Assembly: GCA_017302455.1 (NCBI GenBank)
Contig: JAFLDO010000002.1
Coordinates: 1-64,000, forward strand
Origin: Accumulibacter sp.
GTDB taxonomy: Bacteria; Pseudomonadota; Gammaproteobacteria; Burkholderiales; Rhodocyclaceae
DNA length: 64,000 nt
Direction: 5' to 3'
Part shown: one piece after another, positions 42,053 through 53,327 of the stretch
Layout: each line of letters opens with the position of its first letter
Numbering within the stretch: position 1 is the stretch's first letter
The notes under the pieces: model-generated
Databases searched by the model: none
The model's input: the letters and a program-made list of their open reading frames with translations, nothing else
Told to the model about the DNA's origin: nothing
Position numbers and translations under genes: made by a program

Positions 42053-43504
42053 TCAGCCGATCTTCCTGCGGAGAAGTTCGTTGATTCGCTGCGGGTTGGC
42101 CTTGCCCCGGGTCGCCTTCATGGCCTGACCGACCAGTGCGTTGAACGCCTTCTCCTTGCCTGCTCGGCATTCGGCGACCATGGTGGCGTTGGCCGTGATG
42201 ATCTCGTCGATCAGTCGTTCCAGGGCGCCGGTGTCGGTAATCTGCTGCAGTCCCTCTCTGGCAATGATTTCGTCAGCCGAATCGCCTTCGCCGTTCCAGA
42301 GGGCATCGAAAACCTTCTTGGCAAGATTGTTGGAGAGCGTGCCATCGCCAATACGGGCGATCAAGCCGCCGAGTTGTGCGGCCGAGACCGGCGACTTGCC
42401 GATCTCGCTATCGTCCCGGTGCAGGCGAGCAGCCAGGTCGACCATCACCCAGTTGGCGCAGATCTTGGCGTTCGCCTTGCCCGCCGCGGCAACGGTGGCT
42501 TCGTAGTAGTTGGCGAACTCGATCGATGTCGTCAGAACGCGGGCGTCATAAGGAGAGAGTCCGTATTCGGCGACCAGGTGGTCACGCTTGGCGGCCGGCA
42601 ACTCGGGCATTTGCGCACGGATCCGGTCGATCCACTCAGGTTCGATGACCAGCGGCAGCAGGTCGGGGTCGGGGAAGTAGCGGTAGTCGTGCGCGTCCTC
42701 CTTGGAGCGCATGCTGCGCGTCTCGCCCGTGCTCGGGTCGAACAGCACCGTCGCCTGCTCGATCGTGCCGCCATCTTCCAGTGTTGCGATCTGCCATTGC
42801 ACTTCGTAGTCGATCGCCTGTTGGAGAAAGCGGAACGAGTTGAGGTTCTTGATTTCGCGTCGAGTGCCATACGCCACCTGACCGACCGGCCGTACCGAAA
42901 CGTTGGCGTCGCAGCGGAACGAGCCCTCCTGCATGTTGCCGTCGCAGATGCCGATCCAGCGCACCAGAGCATGCAAGGCCCGCGCATAGGCGACGGCTTC
43001 CGCAGACGAGCGCATGTCGGGTTCGGTGACGATCTCCAGCAGGGGAGTCCCCGCGCGGTTGAGGTCGATTCCCGACCTGCCGGAAAACTGTGCGCCAAGT
43101 TCTTCGTGAAGCGATTTGCCGGCGTCTTCCTCGAGATGCGCGCGGGTCAGGTGGATGACCCTCTCGGCTTCTCCCACCTGAATCGTCAGCGCGCCGCCGA
43201 CAACCACCGGCAACTCATACTGGCTGATCTGGTAACCTTTTGGCAGATCCGGGTAGAAGTAGTTCTTGCGCGCAAATACCGATCGGGACGAAATCTCGGC
43301 AGCGACGGCGAGGCCGAAGCGGATCGCACATTCGACCGCCGCCTTGTTGAGTACCGGCAGGACTCCGGGCAGCGCAATGTCGACGGCGTTTGCCTGGACG
43401 TTGGGCGCGGCGCCGAAGGCGGTGGAACTGCCCGAGAAAATCTTCGATCGCGTCGCCAACTGCGCGTGCGTCTCGATGCCGATGACCACTTCCCATTGTT
43501 TCAT
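42053..43504 (-). CDS. gatB: Aspartyl/glutamyl-tRNA amidotransferase subunit B
   Basis: A 483-residue subunit that activates and transamidates Glu-tRNA(Gln) or Asp-tRNA(Asn). Landmarks: [75 protein letters not shown] and [16 protein letters not shown]; the C-terminal YqeY-like domain ends [20 protein letters not shown] at 43504 preferred over the GTG one codon upstream. Last gene of gatC-gatA-gatB, 107 bp from gatA. Implies the organism makes Gln-tRNA and/or Asn-tRNA by the indirect route. Confidence 0.95.
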   Translation of the reverse strand: MKQWEVVIGIETHAQLATRSKIFSGSSTAFGAAPNVQANAVDIALPGVLPVLNKAAVECAIRFGLAVAAEISSRSVFARKNYFYPDLPKGYQISQYELPVVVGGALTIQVGEAERVIHLTRAHLEEDAGKSLHEELGAQFSGRSGIDLNRAGTPLLEIVTEPDMRSSAEAVAYARALHALVRWIGICDGNMQEGSFRCDANVSVRPVGQVAYGTRREIKNLNSFRFLQQAIDYEVQWQIATLEDGGTIEQATVLFDPSTGETRSMRSKEDAHDYRYFPDPDLLPLVIEPEWIDRIRAQMPELPAAKRDHLVAEYGLSPYDARVLTTSIEFANYYEATVAAAGKANAKICANWVMVDLAARLHRDDSEIGKSPVSAAQLGGLIARIGDGTLSNNLAKKVFDALWNGEGDSADEIIAREGLQQITDTGALERLIDEIITANATMVAECRAGKEKAFNALVGQAMKATRGKANPQRINELLRRKIG

Positions 43505-43611
43505 CACTGCTTACTCACTCTTCAAGGACAGCGACCGCCGGCGCGGGGTGCCTGGGTCGCGCGGACGACCGGTCCGCAAGGCGGCGAGACGTCGTCTGGC
43601 GACACTCGAGA

Positions 43612-45084
43612 TCAGTCATCGAACTGGTCTGGGTGCTGCAGATGCCAGGTGGTCGCCTGCTGGTAACGGTGCGCGGTGCCAAGCAGCCTGGCTTCGTCGA
43701 AATAGTTGCCGATCAGTTGCAGGCCGACGGGGAGGCCGCCGGCAAAGCCGCAGGGGATCGAAATGCCGGGCAGCCCGGCGAGGTTGACGGCGATCGTGTA
43801 GATGTCCGAAAGGTACATCTGCACGGGATCGGCCGCCTTTTCCCCGAGCCTGAACGCGGTACTCGGACTGGTTGGCCCGATGATCACGTCGCATTGCCGG
43901 AAGGCTGCGGCGAAGTCGCTGGCAATCAAGCGGCGAATGCGTTGCGCCTGCAGATAATAGGCATCGTAGTAGCCGTGCGACAGCACATAGGTGCCGATCA
44001 GTAGGCGACGCTTGACCTCGGCACCGAAGCCCTGGGCACGGCTCTTGCTGTACATGTCATCGAGATCCCGGTACTGCGGCGCCCGGTGGCCGTAACGCAC
44101 GCCATCAAAGCGTGCCAGGTTCGAACTTGCTTCGGCCGGGGCGATGACATAGTAGGCGGCTACCGAAAGGCTCATGCTCGGCAGGCTGACAGCGACCGTT
44201 TCGGCGCCCAGCCTGCGGTAGTCGGCGATTGCCGCGTCAACCAGCTGCATGACCTCCGGGCTACCGCCATCACCAAAGAACTCCGCCGGCAGGCCGATCC
44301 TGAGTCCGGCCAGCGGCTTGTCCGCGGTGGCGGTGTTGATGTCGCGGCCGTAGTCTTCCGTCGGACGCTCGAGGCTCGTCGAATCGCGCTCGTCAAAGCC
44401 GGCCATGGCGTTGAGCAGAACAGCGCAGTCGGCGGCCGAACGAGCCAGCGGACCTGCCTGATCGAGCGAAGACGCGAAAGCGATCATGCCGTAGCGTGAA
44501 ACCACGCCATAGGTAGGTTTCATCCCGGTCAGGTTGCACAGCGCTGCCGGTTGGCGGATCGATCCGCCGGTATCGGTACCGGTGGCCGCCGGAGCCAGAC
44601 GCGCCGCGACCGCAGCCGCGGAGCCGCCGGAAGATCCGCCGGGAACGCAGTTCAGCTCCCACGGGTTCCTGACCGGTCCGTAGAAGGACGTTTCGTTCGA
44701 CGATCCCATGGCGAATTCGTCCATGTTCGTCTTGCCGAGGAGCACCGCGCCAGCTGCCTTGAAGCGAGCGATCACCGCCGCATCATAGGGGCTGACGAAG
44801 TTGCTCAGCATCCTTGATCCGCAGGTCGTGAGCCAGCCCTGGGCACAGAAGATGTCCTTGTGCGCGAGCGGGATTCCGGTCAGTGGACCGCCTTCGCCGC
44901 GTGCCAGTCGCTCGTCGGCAGCGCGTGCCTGTGCCAGGCTAATGGCCGGGTCGACGGTGATGAAGGCGTTGAGCTGCGGGTTGTGGCGGGAGATGCGGTC
45001 GAGATACAGCCGAGTCAATTCGACACTGGAGATTTCTTTCGTCGCCAGGGCGCGCGCGAGATCCGCGAGACTACGTTCAATCAT
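43612..45084 (-). CDS. gatA: Aspartyl/glutamyl-tRNA amidotransferase subunit A
   Basis: A 490-residue amidase-signature enzyme that releases ammonia from glutamine. The catalytic Lys is in PLAHKDIFC, and the Ser-cisSer pair lies in [17 protein letters not shown] and [11 protein letters not shown]. Also seen are [25 protein letters not shown] (in parts) and [12 protein letters not shown] near the C-terminus. The ATG overlaps the gatC stop (ATGA). Confidence 0.96.
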   Translation of the reverse strand: MIERSLADLARALATKEISSVELTRLYLDRISRHNPQLNAFITVDPAISLAQARAADERLARGEGGPLTGIPLAHKDIFCAQGWLTTCGSRMLSNFVSPYDAAVIARFKAAGAVLLGKTNMDEFAMGSSNETSFYGPVRNPWELNCVPGGSSGGSAAAVAARLAPAATGTDTGGSIRQPAALCNLTGMKPTYGVVSRYGMIAFASSLDQAGPLARSAADCAVLLNAMAGFDERDSTSLERPTEDYGRDINTATADKPLAGLRIGLPAEFFGDGGSPEVMQLVDAAIADYRRLGAETVAVSLPSMSLSVAAYYVIAPAEASSNLARFDGVRYGHRAPQYRDLDDMYSKSRAQGFGAEVKRRLLIGTYVLSHGYYDAYYLQAQRIRRLIASDFAAAFRQCDVIIGPTSPSTAFRLGEKAADPVQMYLSDIYTIAVNLAGLPGISIPCGFAGGLPVGLQLIGNYFDEARLLGTAHRYQQATTWHLQHPDQFDD

Positions 45085-45377
45085 TCGATGACCTTCGGCA
45101 CGAGGTAGAGGCCCGCTTCGGTTTCCGGTGCGATGGCCTGGAAGGCGGTACGCTGGGCGACTTCGTCGCTTTCGGTGACGCGGTCCGCACGCAGGCGCTG
45201 CGCGACGTCCTGGGCATGTGCCATCGGTTCGACGCCGCTGGTATCGACCGCCTGCATCGTTTCGATCAGGGCAAAGATCTCGTTCAGGTGGCCGAGTGTG
45301 CTGTCTGCCTCGACTTCGCTGATTTCGATGCGGGCCAGATGGGCGACGCGCCGGACCTGTTCTAGGGTGAGTGACAT
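45081..45377 (-). CDS. gatC: Aspartyl/glutamyl-tRNA amidotransferase subunit C
   Basis: A 98-residue small subunit that holds GatA and GatB together: [43 protein letters not shown] and a C-terminal LYLVPKVIE, all characteristic. First gene of the minus-strand gatCAB operon, divergent from mreB with 103 bp between start codons. Confidence 0.95.
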   Translation of the reverse strand: MSLTLEQVRRVAHLARIEISEVEADSTLGHLNEIFALIETMQAVDTSGVEPMAHAQDVAQRLRADRVTESDEVAQRTAFQAIAPETEAGLYLVPKVIE

Positions 45378-45398
45378 GGTTACTGAATCACTAAGGTG

Positions 45399-45427
45399 TT
45401 AAACGAGGGAGCCATATAAGGTATCAT
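45399..45427 (+). promoter_or_regulatory. Candidate promoter of the mreB operon
   Basis: TTAAAC (45399-45404), 17 bp, then TATCAT (45422-45427), lies in an A/T-rich patch 54 bp before the mreB ATG. The -10 box matches 5 of 6 consensus bases and the spacing is ideal; the -35 box is weak. Confidence 0.5.
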
Positions 45428-45429
45428 AA

Positions 45430-46524
<1,095 letters not shown>

Positions 46525-46572
46525 CGACAAGCGGCGCAAACGCCGCGCGTCGCCCGTTTCGATGCCTGACTG

Positions 46573-47505
46573 ATGGATCACCAGCCGCCACCGTTCTTCA
46601 AGCGTGGGCCGGCACCCGTGGCGCTGCTGTCGTTCTACGTAGCGCTGTCGGCTGCTCTGCTTGTCGTCGATGTGCGCCTCCAGACTCTCGAGGTGCTGCG
46701 CCAGGCGTTATCGATGTTTACCCATCCGGTGCAGCAGTTTGCGCATCTGCCGGCGCAAGTACTTGACAACGCTGGCGGTTATTTCGCCAGTCTGACGCGC
46801 TTGCAGGACGAAAATGCGCAGTTGAAGAGGAGTCGTCTCGACAACGTCGCTATCCTGTTGCGGACTCAGCAACTCGAAGTCGAAAACGAGCGTCTACGCA
46901 AGTTGCTTGGCGTCAAGCAGCGCCAGCAGGCCAGCGGCCAGGTCGCACAGATTCTCTACGCGGCGCGCGATCCGTATTCGCGGCGCATTGTCGTCGACAA
47001 GGGGCAGCAGGACAAGGTGGTCGCGGGGCAGCCCGTCATTGATGATGCAGGCATCGTCGGTCAGGTCACCCGGGTATACCCTTTCGTCGCCGAAGTGACC
47101 CTGATCACCGACAAGGAACAGGCGGTTCCCGTGCAGATTGTGCGCACCGGGCTGCGCTCGGTCGTTTTCGGTCTTGGCAACGGCCAGCTCGAACTGCGCT
47201 TCCTGCCCGCCAACGCCGACGTCCAGAATGGTGACGTGCTGGTCACCTCGGGCCTGGACGGCGTCTTCCTGCCCGGGTTTCCGGTGGCCCGGGTGGTGCA
47301 CATCGAACGTGACACCTCATACTCCTTTGCCAGGATCTTCTGCATGCCGCTCGCCGGGGTCGAGAACTTCAGTGAAGTCATGGTCCTCGACCCGCGGCCG
47401 GCGATTTCCTTGCCCGAACAACTGGCGAGCGAGGCGGCGCGCCGCGAGGTCAAGCCGGGAGCAAAGGCCGGGCCGGGGAAGAAGAAGCGATTGAAAAAGG
47501 ACTAG
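46573..47505 (+). CDS. mreC: Rod-shape-determining protein MreC
   Basis: A 310-residue protein with an N-terminal membrane helix (LLSFYVALSAALLVVDV), a coiled coil (RLQDENAQLKRSRLDNVAIL, LEVENERLRKLLG), and the two beta-barrel MreC domain (DPYSRRIVVDKGQQDKVVAGQPVIDD, GIVGQVTRV, ITDKEQAVPVQIVRTGLRSV in parts). A lysine-rich tail KKKRLKKD ends it. It links MreB to the periplasmic PBP2/RodA complex. Confidence 0.94.
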   Translation: MDHQPPPFFKRGPAPVALLSFYVALSAALLVVDVRLQTLEVLRQALSMFTHPVQQFAHLPAQVLDNAGGYFASLTRLQDENAQLKRSRLDNVAILLRTQQLEVENERLRKLLGVKQRQQASGQVAQILYAARDPYSRRIVVDKGQQDKVVAGQPVIDDAGIVGQVTRVYPFVAEVTLITDKEQAVPVQIVRTGLRSVVFGLGNGQLELRFLPANADVQNGDVLVTSGLDGVFLPGFPVARVVHIERDTSYSFARIFCMPLAGVENFSEVMVLDPRPAISLPEQLASEAARREVKPGAKAGPGKKKRLKKD

Positions 47506-47510
47506 AGGCG

Positions 47511-48032
47511 ATGCAAACCAGTTACTCATCATCGCGCATCCTGCTGCCGGTCCGGCCGTGGTTCATCGCCAGCACATTGCTGATCGCCCTGCTGTTCAAT
47601 TTCCTGCCGACCGCCAACTGGCCCGGCGTACCCGACTGGGTGGCGCTGGCGCTGGTCTTCTGGTGCGTGCGGGAGCCGCGTCGGGTTGGCATGGGGCTGG
47701 CTTTCCTGTTCGGTCTGGCGATGGACGTTGCTGATGCCAGCCTGCTGGGCCAGCACGCGCTAGCCTACGTGCTGGTGGCTTACGGAGCATCGTCGCTGTC
47801 CCGACGCATCCTGTGGTTTCCCCTCGGGCAGCAGGCCCTGCAGGTGTTTCCGCTGCTGCTGTTGGTGCAACTGGTCCAGTTGGGTGTGCGCACCATCGTT
47901 GGTGCCGACTTTCCGGGACTTGCGTATTTCGTTGGGCCATGTCTGGCGGCGCTGCTCTGGCCATTGCTGACCTTCGTCCTGCTGCTGCCGCAGCACCAAC
48001 CCGTCGATCGCGATGCCAACCGGCCGCTCTGA
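47511..48032 (+). CDS. mreD: Rod-shape-determining protein MreD
   Basis: A 173-residue membrane protein with five or six hydrophobic helices (FIASTLLIALLFNFLP, VALALVFWCVREPRRVGMGLAFLFGLAMDVADASLLGQHAL in parts). The PxRVGxGxxFxxGLxxD-like run is typical of MreD. The ATG is 5 bp after the mreC stop. Confidence 0.9.
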   Translation: MQTSYSSSRILLPVRPWFIASTLLIALLFNFLPTANWPGVPDWVALALVFWCVREPRRVGMGLAFLFGLAMDVADASLLGQHALAYVLVAYGASSLSRRILWFPLGQQALQVFPLLLLVQLVQLGVRTIVGADFPGLAYFVGPCLAALLWPLLTFVLLLPQHQPVDRDANRPL

Positions 48033-48133
48033 ACCCGTGGTCGAGCCTTTGGCGGACGTCCGCGGGCGTCCGCACTGGACCGCGGCCACGAGGGGCTCGT
48101 CACCGACTCCGTGCCGTCGTTGAGGAGCCGGGG

Positions 48134-50029
48134 TTGCGTGCTCGTCAATCACCACTGACTGCCCCGGATCGCGAGCTTGATCGCTTCCGCTTTCGGGTGG
48201 CTTTCGCCGGTGTCGCCGTGCTCGTCGCCTTCGCCCTGCTGGTCGCCAGGTTCTTCCACCTGCAGATCGTTCAGCACGCCTACTACACGACGCGCGCCGA
48301 GGACAACCGGATCTCTCTGGTGCCGATCGTTCCCAATCGGGGTGTCATCGTCGATAGCAAGGGGGTGGTCCTGGCGCGCAATTATTCGGCTTTCACGCTC
48401 GAGATCACGCCATCGAAGGTCGACGACCTCGATGCCACGATCGACGGTCTGAGCCGGGTGATCGAGGTCCTGCCGAAAGACCGCAAGCGCTTCCGTCGAC
48501 TGCTCGAGGAAAGCAAGACCTTCGAAAGCCTGCCGATTCGTTCGCGCCTGACCGAAGAGGAGGTCGCACGCTTTGCTGCCAATCGCTATCTTTTCCCGGG
48601 TGTCGAGGTCAAGGCGCGCCTGTTCCGCCAGTATCCGCTCGGCCCGATCGCCTCGCACGCCATCGGCTACATCAGCCGCATCAACAAGCGCGACATGGAG
48701 ATAATCGAGGAGAGCGACCAGGCCGCCAACTACAAAGGCACCGACCATATCGGCAAGACCGGCATCGAGCAGAAGTACGAATTCCAGTTGCACGGTGAGA
48801 CGGGCTATGAGCAGGTCGAGATCGACGCCGGCGGTCGGGCGATTCGCAACCTGTCGCGGACGGCGCCCGTACAGGGCAACAACCTGACGCTGACGCTCGA
48901 TACCAAATTGCAGGAGATGGCCGAAAAGGCTTTCGGCGAGCGTCGCGGCGCCCTCGTGGCGATCGAGCCGTCGACCGGAGGCATCCTGGCGCTGGTGTCA
49001 ACCCCGACTTTCGATCCGAATCTCTTCATCGACGGCATTCGCACCGATGACTGGGACTTGCTCAACAATTCACCCGACAAGCCCTTGCTCAACCGGGCGC
49101 TCAACGGTGCTTATCCGCCGGGTTCGACGTTCAAGCCGTTCATGGCCCTGGCAGCGCTCGAAACCGGCAAGCGGACGCCCGGACAGGCCATCTCCGACCC
49201 TGGTTTCTTCAATTTCGGCGGGCACCAGTTCCGCGATGACAAGAAGGGCGGTCACGGTTCGGTGGACATGTACAAGTCGATCGTTCATTCCTGCGATACC
49301 TATTACTACATGCTTGCCAACGACATGGGCATCGACAGCATCGCGCGTTTCATGCGCCACTTGGGCTTCGGTCAACGGACGGGAGTGGACATCGAAGGGG
49401 AGTCGGAAGGGGTACTGCCTTCGCCGGAGTGGAAGAAACGTCGTTTCAAGCGGCCTGAGCAACAGAAGTGGTTTGCCGGCGAAACGATCTCGATCGGCAT
49501 CGGCCAGGGCTATAACGCCTACACGCCGATCCAGCTGGCGCAGGCGACCGCGGTCGTCGCCAATAACGGGATCATGTTCCGGCCGCACCTCGTGAAGTAC
49601 ATTACCGATAGTCGCACCGGCGAGAAAACGATGATCGAGCCGGAACCCCTGCGCATCCTGCCCTGGAAACGCCAGCATGTCGAAGTCATCAAGAAGGCGA
49701 TGATCGGAGTCAACACGCAGGGAACCGGCGCGCGTGCCTTCGCTGGCGCCGCTTATGTGTCGGCCGGCAAGACCGGTACGGCGCAGGTGTTCAGCCTGAA
49801 AGGGGCCGACTACAAGGCATCGCGGGTGAAGAAGGATCTGCGTGACCATGCCCTGTTCATCGCCTTCGCGCCGGCAGATCAACCGAAGATCGCCTTGGCC
49901 GTTCTGGTGGAGAACGGTGGTTTCGGTGCCCAGTCGGCGGCGCCGATCGCGCGCATGGTTTTCGACTACTATCTGCTCGGCAAACTCCCCAAGGGGGCAG
50001 CCGCCGAAGACGATGTGGAGGATGACTGA
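48134..50029 (+). CDS. mrdA: Penicillin-binding protein 2 (peptidoglycan transpeptidase)
   Basis: A 631-residue class B PBP of the elongasome. One N-terminal membrane helix (FAGVAVLVAFALLVARFFHLQ) precedes the dimerisation domain (RISLVPIVPNRGVIVDSKGVVLA). The transpeptidase domain has the catalytic PPGSTFKPFMAL (SxxK), SCDTYYYMLAND (SxN-equivalent), and SAGKTGTAQVF (KTG). The best start is TTG at 48134 after GAGGAG; no ATG lies at the right place. It acts with RodA, encoded next. Confidence 0.94.
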   Translation: MRARQSPLTAPDRELDRFRFRVAFAGVAVLVAFALLVARFFHLQIVQHAYYTTRAEDNRISLVPIVPNRGVIVDSKGVVLARNYSAFTLEITPSKVDDLDATIDGLSRVIEVLPKDRKRFRRLLEESKTFESLPIRSRLTEEEVARFAANRYLFPGVEVKARLFRQYPLGPIASHAIGYISRINKRDMEIIEESDQAANYKGTDHIGKTGIEQKYEFQLHGETGYEQVEIDAGGRAIRNLSRTAPVQGNNLTLTLDTKLQEMAEKAFGERRGALVAIEPSTGGILALVSTPTFDPNLFIDGIRTDDWDLLNNSPDKPLLNRALNGAYPPGSTFKPFMALAALETGKRTPGQAISDPGFFNFGGHQFRDDKKGGHGSVDMYKSIVHSCDTYYYMLANDMGIDSIARFMRHLGFGQRTGVDIEGESEGVLPSPEWKKRRFKRPEQQKWFAGETISIGIGQGYNAYTPIQLAQATAVVANNGIMFRPHLVKYITDSRTGEKTMIEPEPLRILPWKRQHVEVIKKAMIGVNTQGTGARAFAGAAYVSAGKTGTAQVFSLKGADYKASRVKKDLRDHALFIAFAPADQPKIALAVLVENGGFGAQSAAPIARMVFDYYLLGKLPKGAAAEDDVEDD

Positions 50030-50032
50030 CCG

Positions 50033-51139
50033 ATGTTCCAGCAGTTCTTGCAGCGGCTGCGGCTACGCCTCGTCGAGCACCTCGATGGGCCGCTATTGCT
50101 GATCATGCTCGCACTCATGACCGTCGGGTTATCGACCGTTTATAGCGCGACCTACGACGCCAACAACCGGGCGCTGGCGCAGGCGTTGAACATGGCGGTC
50201 GGGCTTTGCGCGATGTGGGCGGTGGCGCAGTTTCCGCCGCAGAAGCTGATGCGTTTCGCGGTGCCGCTCTATGTTGTTGGCGTGGTTCTGCTGGTTCTCG
50301 TTTTTCTTTTCGGCGTCAAGGTCAATGGTGCCAGGCGCTGGTTGTCGCTCGGTTTCATACGCATTCAGCCGTCCGAACTCCTGAAGCTAGGTGTGCCGTT
50401 GATGCTCGCCTGGTACTTCCACAAGCATGAGGCGGTGCTGAAACTCCGCCATTACCTCGTCGCCGGCCTGTTGCTGCTCGTGCCCTTTGCACTGATCGCC
50501 AAACAGCCTGACCTCGGTACCGCCATTCTCGTTGGTGCGGCGGGCTTTTACGTCCTCTTCTTTGCCGGTCTACCGTGGCAGGTGATCATCGGCCTTGCCG
50601 CTACCGGTGCCGGCGCAGCACCTTTCGTATGGACCATGCTGCATGACTACCAGCGCAAGCGAATCCTGACCCTGATCGACCCGACCAGCGATCCGCTGGG
50701 GTCCGGCTATCACATCATCCAGTCAACGATTGCCATCGGTTCGGGCGGCAGCTTCGGCAAAGGCTGGCTGGCTGGCACACAGACACACCTCGAGTTCATT
50801 CCGGAGCGCCACACGGATTTCATTTTCGCCGTTTTTTCCGAGGAGCGCGGTCTGCTCGGCAATTCCGTTCTCGTGCTGCTCTATCTGCTACTCATCGGTC
50901 GTGGGCTGATGATCACTGCCAATGCTTCGACGCTTTTCGCACGGGTGATGGCCGGATCGATCACGCTGAGCCTGTTTACCTATGCTTTCGTCAACATGGG
51001 CATGGTCAGCGGCATTCTGCCCGTGGTCGGCGTTCCCTTGCCGTTCATGAGCTACGGCGGCACAGCATTGGTGACCCTGTCGATCGGCATCGGAATTCTG
51101 ATGAGCATCCAGACGCATCGCATGCTGGTGAGGCAATGA
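50033..51139 (+). CDS. rodA: SEDS peptidoglycan glycosyltransferase RodA
   Basis: A 368-residue, ten-helix SEDS enzyme polymerising glycan strands during elongation. Signatures: GVKVNGARRWLSLGFIRIQPSELLKLGVPL (in parts), KQPDLGTAILVGAAG with the essential Asp, LGSGYHIIQSTIAIGSGG, THLEFIPERHTDFIFAVFSEE and GGTALVTLSIGIGILMS. It starts 3 bp after mrdA, and overlaps rlpA by four bases (ATGA). Confidence 0.96.
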   Translation: MFQQFLQRLRLRLVEHLDGPLLLIMLALMTVGLSTVYSATYDANNRALAQALNMAVGLCAMWAVAQFPPQKLMRFAVPLYVVGVVLLVLVFLFGVKVNGARRWLSLGFIRIQPSELLKLGVPLMLAWYFHKHEAVLKLRHYLVAGLLLLVPFALIAKQPDLGTAILVGAAGFYVLFFAGLPWQVIIGLAATGAGAAPFVWTMLHDYQRKRILTLIDPTSDPLGSGYHIIQSTIAIGSGGSFGKGWLAGTQTHLEFIPERHTDFIFAVFSEERGLLGNSVLVLLYLLLIGRGLMITANASTLFARVMAGSITLSLFTYAFVNMGMVSGILPVVGVPLPFMSYGGTALVTLSIGIGILMSIQTHRMLVRQ

Positions 51140-52209
51140 GGCAGCGGCAGACCGGTCTTGGGCGATGCGGGCCGCGCTGGACGGCATGGCTGTCGGCCCT
51201 CTTCCTGGTAGCCTGCGGAGGCCAGCCGGCGAAGTCGCCCGAACCAGCGGCACGGACGGCCGAGGCGCGGTCAGCGCCCGGCAAGGCGGTCAGGAAACCG
51301 GCGGTGACGCAGAGGCGCGGTGGTGCCTACTACAAGGACGACGGTCCGGGCGACGAGATTCCGGATAACCTTGACGACATTCCCGATGCACAGCCCCGAC
51401 TCGAACCGCTGCATCGCTTCGCCAACCGGCCGTACGTCGTCCTTGGCAAGGCCTATGAGCCCCAGACCAGCCTGAGACCGCATCAGGAGCGCGGTGTGGC
51501 GAGTTGGTACGGCAAGAAGTTCCATGGGCAGAAGACGTCGATCGGCGAGCCCTACGACATGTTCTCGATGACCGCTGCCCACCCGACGCTGGCGATTCCC
51601 TCCTATGCGCGGGTGACCAACGTCAGCAACGGCAGGTCGGTCGTCGTGCGCGTGACCGATCGCGGTCCCTTCCACGCCGATCGCGTCATCGATCTTTCTT
51701 ATGCAGCCGCTTATCGGCTGGGCTACGTGGACAACGGCAGCACGCTGGTGCAACTCGAATCGATCGTCCCGGACGGGGCGACGACGATGACCTATGCACA
51801 GGTGATGCCCGCTCCGCGGCCTGCGAGAGCGCCTGGCGCGGCTGCGGAGCGCGACGAGATCGGTCTGCTGGCGGCGCAGTTGGGGCTCGACAGGGGTGCT
51901 GCGCCATCATTGGCAAAGGACACGGTGCCACCGGCTGCCGCGGCAGCAGCACCGGCAACGTCGTCCGCGGCCAACCTGCGTGGCGTGTTTCTGCAACTGG
52001 GAGCTTTTGCCAGCGCCGAGAATGCAGAAAGCCTGCGTTCTCATTTGATGCGTGAGCTCGACTGGCTCAACGAGGGCGTGCAGATCAATGCCGGCGGCGG
52101 TATGCATCGCGTCCACCTGGGGCCCTACACGAGCCGCGTCGACGCCGAAAAGATTGCCGAGAGGATTCGCCTGGCGCTCGGTTACAAGCCCACCTTCGTG
52201 ACGCGCTGA
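51136..52209 (+). CDS. rlpA: RlpA septal-ring lipoprotein with SPOR domain
   Basis: A 357-residue outer-membrane lipoprotein (signal ending LFLVACGG). The double-psi beta-barrel lytic transglycosylase domain is intact: GVASWYGKKFHGQKTSIGEPYDMF (in parts) with Glu, SMTAAHPTLAIPS with His, and VVRVTDRGPFHADRVIDLS with Asp. A linker rich in Ala/Pro leads to a C-terminal SPOR domain (VFLQLGAFASAENAESLRSHL, VHLGPYTSRVDAEKIAERI), which binds denuded glycan. End of the mre operon; its stop touches that of the convergent gene. Confidence 0.93.
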   Translation: MRQRQTGLGRCGPRWTAWLSALFLVACGGQPAKSPEPAARTAEARSAPGKAVRKPAVTQRRGGAYYKDDGPGDEIPDNLDDIPDAQPRLEPLHRFANRPYVVLGKAYEPQTSLRPHQERGVASWYGKKFHGQKTSIGEPYDMFSMTAAHPTLAIPSYARVTNVSNGRSVVVRVTDRGPFHADRVIDLSYAAAYRLGYVDNGSTLVQLESIVPDGATTMTYAQVMPAPRPARAPGAAAERDEIGLLAAQLGLDRGAAPSLAKDTVPPAAAAAAPATSSAANLRGVFLQLGAFASAENAESLRSHLMRELDWLNEGVQINAGGGMHRVHLGPYTSRVDAEKIAERIRLALGYKPTFVTR

Positions 52210-53133
52210 TCACGCGTCGGCTGCAGCGGGGTCGAGCGGGCGAAAGATGCCCTGAACGATCCGCCGGCCTTGTGCCAGTTCGACGACCTGGCCGGTGACC
52301 TCGACCGGAATCAGCTTGCCGTCGCCATTGATGACCTCGCCGAGGAAGGCTTCGGTGCGCCCCGTGTTGACGAGCAGCTTGCACAGTTCGCGCACGTCGA
52401 GCGTGTCGCCGGTTGAATGGAGCTCGCTTTGCAGAACGCCGAGAAGCTGCTGAAGCTGGCGCCCGAACAACTTTTCCGCCTGCGGGTTGGCGTCGAGTAC
52501 ATGCCCAGTACTGGCGTCCGAGATCAGGATCGCATCACGCGCACCGGTGAACAAGGCCCGTCGCAGGTGATTGGCATCGCGCAATTCCTCTTCCATCAGC
52601 ACCAGCTGCGATTGCAGCAGCGCCAGGCTAACGAGGCTGGCGATTGCATGCGCGAACAGTCGCTGCACAGACGTCCAGGCCGAGTGCGGACCGACGCGCT
52701 CGATGCACAGCACGCCTTGGAGTTCGCCATTGACGTGGATTGGCGAGTTGATCACGGCGCTGATCCCGTTCATCAACAGGTAGTCGTCCGTGAACTCCTG
52801 CGTGGAGGGATGTTTCATCGCATCGTCAGCGACGATTGGCTCACCGCGCGTCAGTGCCCGGAAGTACTCAGGATAACGTGCCGCGCGCAGGGTCATGCCG
52901 CGGCTATGCCGGTCGCCGGAAAGCTCGTAGAGGTCGATGCATTCGAGCGTGGTGCGCCGGGCGCTCAGGCCCCACAGGCCGACACGTTCGATGTTGAGCA
53001 TCCGTGCCGTAGTCGCGGTGAGTTGGCGCAAGGTCTCGTCCAGGCTGCAACTGGCGAATCCTTCCCTCGACAACTGGGCAAACGCACCCTGGAGGTCAAG
53101 GCAACTGGAGAGGGGTCGAAACGGGGGCAACAT
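52210..53133 (-). CDS. GAF-PAS sensory protein without a recognised output domain
   Basis: A protein of about 307 residues from the first ATG (53133, AGGA upstream); a TTG at 53235 would add 34 residues. Residues about 20-175 form a GAF domain (LDETLRQLTATTARMLNIERVGLWGLS, GISAVINSPIHVNGELQGVLCIE in parts). A coiled linker (LVLMEEELRDANHLRRALF) leads to a PAS domain of about 100 residues (GARDAILISDASTGHVLDANPQAEKLFGR, EVINGDGKLIPVEVTGQVV in parts). There is no HATPase, GGDEF or EAL domain, so the output must be by protein contact. Convergent with rlpA, divergent from dacA. Confidence 0.75.
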   Translation of the reverse strand: MLPPFRPLSSCLDLQGAFAQLSREGFASCSLDETLRQLTATTARMLNIERVGLWGLSARRTTLECIDLYELSGDRHSRGMTLRAARYPEYFRALTRGEPIVADDAMKHPSTQEFTDDYLLMNGISAVINSPIHVNGELQGVLCIERVGPHSAWTSVQRLFAHAIASLVSLALLQSQLVLMEEELRDANHLRRALFTGARDAILISDASTGHVLDANPQAEKLFGRQLQQLLGVLQSELHSTGDTLDVRELCKLLVNTGRTEAFLGEVINGDGKLIPVEVTGQVVELAQGRRIVQGIFRPLDPAAADA

Positions 53134-53294
53134 CGGGAATCCTGCTGAGTCCAGCGCGAGGTGGGCGCGTAGGTCATAAACAGCGTTAATCGTAAGTGCT
53201 GGTGCGCCCGGCGGGGTATGCAGTAAGTCACGCAAGGGAGGAATCTCGTGATCGCCGTTGTCACAAAACGCGTACAGGCGCCGTGGACGGTGCT

Positions 53295-53303
53295 TGCTAT
53301 AAT
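53295..53303 (+). promoter_or_regulatory. Extended -10 promoter candidate for dacA
   Basis: TGCTATAAT combines a perfect -10 hexamer (53298-53303) with the TGn extension, 25 bp before the dacA ATG. No good -35 box is visible, consistent with extended -10 promoters. Confidence 0.6.
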
Positions 53304-53327
53304 CCGCCCTTTGTTCAGAATCCAGTC

